Below, one piece after another: positions 56,701 to 64,000 of a stretch of DNA of 64,000 bases (position 1 is its first letter; each line of letters opens with the position of its first letter). The stretch lies in contig OX104130.1 in NCBI GenBank assembly GCA_944470555.2, positions 50,129,491 to 50,193,490 of the forward strand, in the 5' to 3' direction. Both the position numbers and the translations under genes were made by a program. The DNA is from Heterobilharzia americana. Its lineage: Eukaryota; Platyhelminthes; Trematoda; Strigeidida; Schistosomatidae. Under the pieces are notes generated by a model. That model was not told the origin of the DNA. It saw nothing but the letters and a program-made list of their open reading frames with translations, and ran no database searches.

Positions 56701-58765
56701 CCATATTTTACTGCTTGCATTTACCCGTAACATAGACTTCCGTGTTCACACGCAACCAGACCCTCATGCTTGCCCCTAATGACAGACAACGCAGTAGATC
56801 CAGCCCATTTAGTGCTGACTAGACAAGTCGGAATCATAGTTTACGCACACCGGAGCTGATCTCCGAGAACAGTGAGTCATGGGTCCTTGTCCTGAACTTC
56901 TTGTCGCTATACGATCACTAACGTGTGCAGATATGCAAGTACGCTGCGCCACACACCTCGGAGCAGGCGATCTTCATACGCTGCCCAAAGGAACCCTCTG
57001 GGGGAAAAAGTGATCCCACAGATTGCCATCGCTAAGATGAATCGCCTTGGAACGTGGAGCTAGGGGGCAGTTTAACCAGTCGAATGTTCGCTGGGATGGG
57101 AGAAGCTGTTTTTATTCCGACACAGCTGATGATGGCCGTTTCTATGAGCTGTCTGTCTCAAAACTGACACAACTGGCGCAGTCCATGCAAGCGACACTTC
57201 AGTCAGTTACGATCGACGATCTGGTAGTCTCAGCCTATAAAACATCGGAGGTCATTTGTGAAACTGTTCAAACCTGTATTCGGCTGACAGAAACCTTGTA
57301 GTTACCAGTAAACTTGGTCACGATTTCTGTATGATGTAAACTTTATATTCACTATTGTTTGCAATTGAACGACGTATAACTTTGAATGTGCTAGTAAAAT
57401 TTTGCGCGCTAACCTTGCCCAATAGAGTGCTTGGAATAAGCACGTTGTACTTCTACCACTGCCTTTTTATTCTCTACTTTGTAATTGTCCAATACAAATT
57501 GTTCATAGCGTTATCCTTAGGCCCCTGGGCCTAACCACCTAAGTGTCAATATTTGTAGATGGCAGAATTACGTAACTCTGGTGAGCAGCTCCTAAGAACT
57601 AGAAGCTCTATGTGACCACACAGTGCGGTATTGACATCCTCCACACCACCGCACCAGTTCACATGATCAACCAAGAGGTAAGCCACTTAGGATTGCAAAC
57701 CCAAAATGCTGTTGGCTACATAACACCATGGGTGAGGAGGTAACTTGTTGCAGTGAGCTGTGAATACCCTACAGAGACTTCGTAAGATCAGGGAACGTCC
57801 CTGCCCACAGGCTTTTTTTACGCATCGCAGACGTAAAACGGAAGTTTGTCATTTTGTCTACCATAGCACAGAAGTTGGCGTTCTTCAGGTAACGGCGAAA
57901 AAGCATCGTAGTGACTAGTCTTTTAGTCCGCGAGCGGCTAACGGCGAAGCGATCTCCACTTTCGAGAAAAGGTATGTCCACCTAACTATAGGTTTACGCA
58001 AGCCTATCGACTGAATGTTTCCTCGAAATGATGTTTCCATCCCCATCACTGACTCAGACTTTCTGCACCAGTGCGACCTAAGCATAGATGTCTGTCAGCG
58101 ATAGCCAACAGATAATGGCGCGAAGTTTCCCATTATCACGACCACCTACGTAGGTCAAGGTTTATCTCCGGTTAGAACGAGACACACAATCGGATCCAGC
58201 CAATGAACATCGCCTCCGCATTTGGAACTGGAAAGTGATGGAAACGATTGCCCTCCAACCGTTGATCACTGATCGCCTAAACCCAATGCAACCTCTGACT
58301 GCTACCTAACACGTAGCGCCTGTGATCCAACAACGCATTTAGGTGAACTGAGCGCACTCCTAAAGATCGACCACATCAATTCTTATTATCACATCCCCAT
58401 GGCATTTTGAAGTAGCCATTATCATAAACTTTCGGTTCTTTGAATACAGGTTCATTTCCTTCTGCCCTTGATAGAAAGCGTAAAACTATGAAAGCTGATG
58501 ATTGGGATTTTGCTTAAGTTTATGTCAGTGGCTCTCTTTTTGAGGGTCCGGATGAAGCTCACTTCGAACGCTTAAACCCCATACCCAACAATCTGAAAAA
58601 GTTTGACATCACAGTCATCCTACGGAAAAGGTAATTGGCGGTTGAATCTTTTCGTTCACGTGCGTAATCCATTGATAACAAAAGTATCAACCCATCATCA
58701 GATACATTTGAAGACACTGTGGAGATATTTTATAGGCTGAGACTACCAGATTGTCGATCGTAACT
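56333..58765 (+). mobile_element. Decayed Ty3/Gypsy LTR retrotransposon (5' LTR to RT)
   Basis: The first about 370 bp align with the LTR of the minus-strand Gypsy element at 60.4-60.8 kb. Shared blocks include CATTTGGCGCGTTATCGTGT against CATTTGGCACGCTGTCGTGT, and the TGTGTTCTTTCTAGGTCTTG region. Next comes a gag-like stretch (57047-57301). Protease/RT remnants follow: TDSDFLHQCDLSIDV (about 58050), LLKIDHINSYYHIPMAF (58355), GPDEAHFERLNPIPNNLKKF (58545) and SIDNKS near 58675. These line up in order with pol of the right-edge element. Frames are shredded. Confidence 0.75.
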
Positions 58766-59654
58766 GACTGACTGGTTCATCGCTGTCTGTTTTCTCTATT
58801 GTCGTTGTAACTAGAATCTTGGAAACCTTTAATTAGATTGGAATTGCAGTATTTCATCGAGCAACCCCTCTGTAATCGCCCAACCTGCGATGAACGTCCT
58901 TATCGCATCACATGAAGCCTCTTGATACTTATTCATCCTGTTTTACGAGGAATCGTGCGTCAACTGCAATGTTTTACTTCCGAATGGTTGACTGGCGCCA
59001 TTTCGGCAACTGCAGCCATAAATAGCATACAGAAATGCAGAAAAATTCCCCAACTTTATCTACAGGTGCACAATCTTTGAGCCGGCTTCGACATTGAACG
59101 GAATTTAATGATTATTCACCGGGCTACCAGGTGCGAAACAAAGTCTTATGGCGGCTACGGTGGATATATGTTCAGTTTGGCATGAACAAACAAAAGTAGA
59201 ACGTCTCACCAGGGAGGTGTTCTGTTATCATCAGTATGATTTATTATTGTCTATACAGTATATCTTGACGTTTTGATGGATCTGGAGATGCAAATCTTTT
59301 TAATAACACATACGACCATCTTTTTGATGAAAACCCTTGAGTAAATAAGCTGGTGTTGCTCCGTCAGGAATGGGCCCACTGAATTGCCTCCTCTTCTTTT
59401 TTGCATCAAGCTTTTACATAATCAGTAAACTCAATTTTAGTTTCTGCCGGAAAACATAAAATCACCACAAAAATCCATCATGTAATTTAAGTGCACTATT
59501 TGTATGTGATATAAGATCTTCTTTTTTTCAGTCTGGGGATTTCTATTACCTGAGATGAAAAAGAGATGGCAAACAACATTACCATGGATTTTTCACCACT
59601 AAATGTAGTAACTGTATCCGTGGCCATCATATGCACCTGTAAATTCAGAAATGA

Positions 59655-59880
59655 AAATTATTATTATTATTGGCCTGCTTTGCTGAGATAAGCTTACTTT
59701 TCAATGATGCATGGGTCAATTCAGGTTAGCAACTGCTGTTGTATGGCACAGCTTCGTCGCCAGGTTGTTCAACCTTAGATGCATATTGTAACCAACTTCT
59801 TTTTGTCAGACATTCTTTGCTCTGGCAGACCGTCACTGCACACAGGATCGCTAAATAGAATGAAACAGTTCGATTGGGGG
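59655..59880 (-). mobile_element. Possible 3' end of a non-LTR element with (AAT)n tail
   Basis: On the minus strand a short (AAT)n tract (59658-59672) follows sequence encoding VEQPGDEAVPYNSSC near 59730-59775, arranged like the end of an RTE-type copy. The family was not identified from the sequence alone. Confidence 0.4.
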
Positions 59881-60420
59881 TCAGTATTCATCATTTTATG
59901 AAAAACTCATGTGTTTCATGCCCCGTTACTTGCAGAAACAGCTACCGACAGAGCAGAATCCAATTTTGAGGCTAAAGTGGTTGGTCTGAGCGCTGGCAGT
60001 CCTTTGAAATATCCTTTTGACTGCCTGAGGTTGTGTCCATCGGTGGAATGTCTTCGAAAATGTTAGTGAGGTTACTTTCTTTCAGGGTTGTTTTGAGGTC
60101 TTTGCTTATATCTGGGGAACAACCGTTGAAATAACACTTGAAAGAGTCTATAGTAACAGAAAGTTTACCACCTCTTAGTAACCTAGTGTTTCTTAAATGC
60201 TCTTAGGCGTTATACTGCTCCAGTATGTTTATAGCGCATTAATTATGTTAGGCAAAAGTTTCCCTCATGTTCTCGCTTTTGGCTACACTGAAGTCATAAA
60301 TATGACAGATGCTACCCTGGACACCACAATTTACCGCAGATGTTCCCCAATTTTTTCCCATTTCGTCAGTGATCATGCAGCTGGGGTGGGGTCCTTGCAA
60401 AGTGCGAAGTTGGTCTACAG
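59881..60420 (-). other. Unassigned minus-strand open stretches
   Basis: Minus-strand frames at about 59985-60140 (contains ESNLTNIFEDIPPMDTTSGS) and 60248-60445 (contains VNCGVQGSICHIYDFSVAKS) look coding-like but match nothing recognised. They lie just outside the Gypsy 3' LTR and could be an older element into which it inserted, or host exons. Confidence 0.3.
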
Positions 60421-60783
60421 TAGTCAGCATACCAGAGACGTTTAGGATTTGTCCTGGTGTGAACTTGACAGACACAAAGACCAATCACTAATTATTCGAA
60501 CTTGTTATATACCCACGAATACGAGACCAAGGAAGAACACGATAGCGTAGTCGGATGGAATAGTATATTTGGATGGTTATGCCAAAATACCGATGCGTTC
60601 CAACTAACTGGCTAGAGAGTCGAATACGAGCAATGCAACGTAACACGACAGCGTGCCAAATGGCGAGGATGCTTGACCGGGTGCCTTCAGCTTAGCGAGT
60701 CCAGTTAAACTATCAAGGTCAGCATCAATGTCGAAGTCGTCAAACCCTAGGCTATTGATTTTGGGGAAGTGTATGACGCTACA
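60420..60783 (-). repeat. 3' LTR of the Gypsy element
   Basis: Starts TGTAGCGTCATACACTTCC right after the polypurine tract. Its inner end is not fixed because the 5' LTR is outside the window; the length of about 360 bp is estimated by alignment with the relic LTR at 56333. It may contain promoter elements (GGGTATATAACAAG resembles a TATA region near 60500). Confidence 0.7.
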
Positions 60784-60785
60784 GA

Positions 60786-60798
60786 TCACTCCCCCCCT
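60786..60798 (-). promoter_or_regulatory. Polypurine tract
   Basis: The minus strand reads AGGGGGGGAGTGA immediately before the LTR's TGTAGCG start, the plus-strand primer site expected in an LTR retrotransposon. Confidence 0.85.
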
Positions 60799-61264
60799 AG
60801 TGGGTTCGTGAGGACCCTAAGACGATACCAGCCGGAAGTAAAAACCCAGTGGTTTCTCCACTGGTAAAACTCTTCCGATGGGCTCACTGCGTGAGGTGGC
60901 CCCTGGTTGTCTGAACCTTATTCTAGGGTGTCGTGGCGATTAAATAAATAAAATACAATAAATGAAATTGTACGTCGGTCGCGGTCATCTGTTCCTTTCG
61001 ACGTTCCGTCCAGTGCTCGTTGCACCTGGAATATAAATAAAAGTCTTTAATACCACGAAAACGTTGCGTAAAAATGGGAATTATTTATATATAAACATAT
61101 CGAAAAATAAAAATTTACGCTTATCTTCGCCGGTTTTTTTAGTTTTTATTACATGGTAATAAAAATTGATATAAAAAGGCAAAGTGTACGAGGGTTTGTG
61201 CACGCCGGTAAATAAGAAAAATAGTGCCTCGAAAAAGAAAAAAAAATGGTTGGCACACACACAG
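60799..61264 (-). other. Gypsy 3' untranslated region
   Basis: AT-rich in its upstream half, then a more GC-rich piece (contains GGCTGGTATCGTCTTAGGG) leading to the polypurine tract. No coding sequence. Confidence 0.6.
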
Positions 61265-61465
61265 CTAAGTTGAATATGACTTCAGGTACTCTGGGAACCT
61301 GACGGTTCGACCTGATCGTGTTTTTTGTTGCGCCGCTGGTTGTTGCAGCTGTGCATTACCAGGCACATCGTCGAGAATTTCGATAATTGAGTCATCCGTC
61401 GGTCGGATGTAGCGAGCTGAAACGTCACTTACAATGGGGTTGCCTTCGAAATAAGCTGGTTTCAA
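61265..61465 (-). pseudogene. Gypsy pol C-terminal segment (shifted frame)
   Basis: Continues the polyprotein after a frameshift near 61490: [12 protein letters not shown], an acidic linker, then KTRSGRTVRFPEYL before the stop. RxGR..RfP..l is the usual end of metazoan Gypsy polyproteins. Confidence 0.85.
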
Positions 61466-63639
61466 ACGGTCGATACTGACAGTATCTTCAGTCCGTCTCG
61501 CTCAATTATATAGAATTTCTCATGTCGCTTAATCACTTTGAACGGCCCGTCGTAGGGTGGTTCAAGTGGTCGACGAACAGCGTCGTGGCGAACAAACACG
61601 TGTGATGTCTTCTGTAAACTGGGGTGGACGAAAACATCAGTCGTTTGCGGTCTAATCGGAGAAGGCCTAACTGAACGCATTGCGTTTGTAAGCCTAGTCA
61701 CGTAAGATGCCCTGTCGGAAACATGTTTGAAAGTTGAAGGGGAAACAAACTCACCTGGTAGGCGAAGAGTGGTCCCATAGACGAGTTCTGCAGGAGTGCA
61801 TCCAGCATCAACTTTCAACGCGTTACGAATACCTAGTAGGACTAGAGGCAGAGCCTCGGTCCACTGAGGTATGTTTGTAGCTGAAAGGGAAGCTTTCAGC
61901 TGTCGATGGAAACGCTCTACCATGCCATTTGCTTGTGGATGGTAGGCTGTCGTTCGGAACCGAGTGCAACCTAAAAGTGCCGTTAGAGCGTGAAATAATC
62001 CACACTCAAATTGGCGCCCACGGTCGGTTGTGACGTAAGATGGACATCCGAAGTTCGCGATCCATCTTTCGACGAAAACACGAGCAACTGTTTCGGCAGT
62101 AATATCTTTAATGGGTACTGCTTCCGGCCATCGTGTGAAACGATCAACACAAGTGAAAAGGTAGGTACATCCATTAGATTCTGGTAGGGGTCCTACAATA
62201 TCTATATGGACGTGGTCGAAACGCATGTCTGGGGCTAGAAATGAGCCTAAAGGGCTTTTCGTGTGTCGCGTGACTTTACACTTTTGACAAGCTAAGCACG
62301 ACTGGGCCCACTCCTTAACGTCTTTGTTCATCCCAGGCCAGCAGAAACGTTGTGCGATAAGCCTAATGGTGGCTCGTACACCTGGATGAGAGAGTTTGTG
62401 CAACGTATTGAAGACGTTGCGTCGACAACTCTTCGGAACTATTGGGCGTGGTTGACTAGCAGAGACATCGCACAAAATTGCATCCTTGTCTGATCCAACA
62501 GGACAAAGTCGCAGTTTGAGAGTTGTGGACGACAACTCATGATGCAGCTCAAGGTCTTCCTTTTGACGCCGAGCTAGTTCAACGAGATCAATACCCTCGA
62601 TATAGTTTATCGAAGCTATTCGAGATAGTGCGTCGGCTGCGGAGTTGTTTGCTCCAGAAATGTGGCGGATGTCTGACGTGAACTGGGAAATGTAATCCAG
62701 CTGTCGCGACTCACGAGGGGAGTATTTGTCAGACGCCGAGCTGAGGGAAAACGTTAACGGTTTGTGGTCTGTGAAAATAATGAAATCACGACCTTCCACA
62801 GAATGTCGAAAATGGCGTACAGAACAGTACATGGCTAGGAGTTCCCTACCAAATGTACTGTATCTTGTTTCCGCGTCTTGCAGCCGCCTCGAGAAAAAGG
62901 CTAACGGTTGCCACTGGTTGTCAGTCAACTGTTGCAAAACTGCTCCAATTGCTGAATCAGATGCATCAACAGCAATACTCAGAGGAGCATTGGGGTCATG
63001 ATGCATAAGCATGGTTGCGTTCGAAATGGCTTCCTTGACTTTGGAGAAAGCAAGTCTAGCCGCGTTGTCCAGAGACACGAACTTCGCAGTTCCTCGAAGT
63101 AGATCTGTGAGTGGTCTCATGACAGAGGCACAGTTAGGGATAAACCTTCGGTAATAACTTACCAGGCCATTGAAAGTGCGGAGATGTTTCACAGTGGTCG
63201 GCTCTGGATAGTTTGTGATAGCCGCCACTTTATCTCTCAATGGGCGTATACCTTTGTTGTCAATGGTATGCCCAAGGAAGCTGAGTGATTCAACTCCTAT
63301 TTCACACTTCTGTAAGTTAACTGTGATGCCATGTTTTTTGAGTCTTTCGAATGCGAGGTCCAAATGTTTAAGGTGTGTTTCCTTATCTGGACTCGCAATT
63401 AGACAGTCATCGATGTAGACATGAACAAAATTCAGACCACGGAAGACGTCGTCCATAAAGCGTTGGAATGTTTGTGCTGCATTCCGAAGACCAAAAGGCA
63501 TGCGCAGGAATTCAAACAGGCCAAAAGGAGTAATAATGGCTGTTTTCGCGATATCTTCTGCTGCCATAGGTATCTGGTTGTACGCTTTGACCAAGTCGAT
63601 TTTCGAGAAAATGTTCATGCCGCATAAGGTTGCGGTCAA
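61462..63639 (-). CDS. Gypsy pol: reverse transcriptase, RNase H, integrase
   Basis: 725 codons without a stop. Residues 1-130: RT palm with [15 protein letters not shown] (first catalytic Asp) and YIDD at 75-78. Residues 215-340: RNase H with catalytic D225, E266 and D291 (AVDASDS, FGRELLA, FTDHKPL). Residues 410-455: H2C2 zinc finger (H414, H418, C448, C451). Residues 475-580: integrase core with D480, D539 and E575 ([21 protein letters not shown]). The tail to 725 covers the integrase C-terminal region and shifts frame before the end. All catalytic residues are present. The first Met is internal to RT; translation in the live element would be as part of a longer polyprotein. Confidence 0.93.
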   Translation of the reverse strand: MTATLCGMNIFSKIDLVKAYNQIPMAAEDIAKTAIITPFGLFEFLRMPFGLRNAAQTFQRFMDDVFRGLNFVHVYIDDCLIASPDKETHLKHLDLAFERLKKHGITVNLQKCEIGVESLSFLGHTIDNKGIRPLRDKVAAITNYPEPTTVKHLRTFNGLVSYYRRFIPNCASVMRPLTDLLRGTAKFVSLDNAARLAFSKVKEAISNATMLMHHDPNAPLSIAVDASDSAIGAVLQQLTDNQWQPLAFFSRRLQDAETRYSTFGRELLAMYCSVRHFRHSVEGRDFIIFTDHKPLTFSLSSASDKYSPRESRQLDYISQFTSDIRHISGANNSAADALSRIASINYIEGIDLVELARRQKEDLELHHELSSTTLKLRLCPVGSDKDAILCDVSASQPRPIVPKSCRRNVFNTLHKLSHPGVRATIRLIAQRFCWPGMNKDVKEWAQSCLACQKCKVTRHTKSPLGSFLAPDMRFDHVHIDIVGPLPESNGCTYLFTCVDRFTRWPEAVPIKDITAETVARVFVERWIANFGCPSYVTTDRGRQFECGLFHALTALLGCTRFRTTAYHPQANGMVERFHRQLKASLSATNIPQWTEALPLVLLGIRNALKVDAGCTPAELVYGTTLRLPGEFVSPSTFKHVSDRASYVTRLTNAMRSVRPSPIRPQTTDVFVHPSLQKTSHVFVRHDAVRRPLEPPYDGPFKVIKRHEKFYIIERDGLKILSVSTV

Positions 63640-64000
63640 GTCGTAAACGTGGGTATAGGGTAGCAGTCCGGAGTTGTTTTGGCGTTAAGCCTTCGGTAAT
63701 CACCGGTCGGACGCCAGTCGTTGCTATCCTTTTTGGGCACCATGTGCAATGGCGATGCCCAAGGACTGTTTGACGGTCTGATAATGCCCAGTTCGAGCAT
63801 ATGGTCGAATTCATTTTTCGCCGTTTGCAGCTTATCGGGGGCTAAACGGCGCGCTTTGGATGCCACAGGTGGACCTGTGGTTGTGACGTGATGCATAACA
63901 TTGCTGGTTATGCACGGAAGAGTGTGTTTCGGTTGTTGTAACTCTGGATATTTCTCCAGAACTGCCTGGTAGGACGCGTCGCCTGATTGTTTAGTCCTAA
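63636..64000 (-). pseudogene. Gypsy pol, RT N-terminal part (frame 1)
   Basis: Contains [20 protein letters not shown], the [14 protein letters not shown] box and [14 protein letters not shown] (RT block with the Lys/Arg primer-grip neighbourhood), then YPIP. The frame leaves the main pol reading near 63650. Sequence continues to the window edge. Confidence 0.88.

Larger units (their letters stand above)
60420..64000 (-). mobile_element. Ty3/Gypsy LTR retrotransposon, 3' part, truncated by window edge
   Basis: In transcription order (right to left): RT N-terminal part from the window edge, full RT, RNase H, H2C2 zinc finger and DDE integrase, C-terminal segment, about 470-bp untranslated region, polypurine tract and 3' LTR. 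Only two single-base-type frameshifts (near 63650 and 61490) were seen across pol, so the copy is fairly young. Gag, protease, primer-binding site and 5' LTR lie beyond 64000. Similar in plan to the schistosome Gypsy elements described as Boudicca/Saci; which one is not resolved. Confidence 0.93.

Noticed and set aside
1..64000. CRISPR arrays, operons, prophage or bacterial defence systems
   Set aside because: The window is eukaryotic: introns, LTR and non-LTR retroelements and SINEs; no regularly spaced short repeats were seen.

Overview
The window is eukaryotic, AT-rich and intron-bearing. It looks like nuclear DNA of a blood fluke (Trematoda, Schistosoma-like). This is inferred from four things: a leishmanolysin/invadolysin (M8) gene of the type expanded in schistosomes; an Sm-alpha-type tRNA-derived SINE carrying a hammerhead ribozyme motif; RTE-like, CR1-like and Penelope-like retroelements; and a Ty3/Gypsy element. 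The species is not settled.

The one recognisable host gene is on the minus strand and takes up about two thirds of the window. It encodes a secreted zinc metallopeptidase, leishmanolysin-like/invadolysin. Fourteen exons were placed, from the signal peptide (55581) to the Cys-rich C-terminal domain (13419), by matching splice sites and reading phase across every junction. They give about 557 codons, with all zinc ligands, the catalytic Glu and the Met-turn present. One internal exon is only 22 nt long. The last exon placed needs a 1-nt frameshift, and exon 1 contains a 56-bp intron-like segment that cannot be removed in frame. The true terminal exon was not found.

Layout: 1-5.2 kb holds two minus-strand RTE-like copies, one bounded by a perfect 13-bp target-site duplication. 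5.2-13.4 kb is non-coding with SINEs, a large SINE foldback, a perfect 34-bp palindrome and a Penelope-like (PLE) fragment. 13.4-55.6 kb is the invadolysin gene. Its long introns hold PLE fragments with GIY-YIG endonuclease remains, a decayed RTE copy, another young RTE tail, several tRNA-derived SINEs (two Sm-alpha/hammerhead copies in tandem), two AT microsatellites' worth of simple repeat across the window, and a CR1-like element whose ORF1 has a PHD-type zinc finger (in intron 1, opposite strand). 55.6-56.3 kb is the putative promoter region. 56.3-58.8 kb is a badly decayed plus-strand Gypsy element. From about 60.4 kb to the right edge is a much younger Gypsy relative on the minus strand with LTR, polypurine tract and a 725-codon pol frame; it runs off the window.

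No prokaryotic genes, CRISPR arrays, rRNA or convincing functional tRNA genes were seen. No clearly new biological system is visible. The best leads are the micro-exon and frameshift of the invadolysin gene, the hammerhead SINE pair and the inverted-repeat structures.
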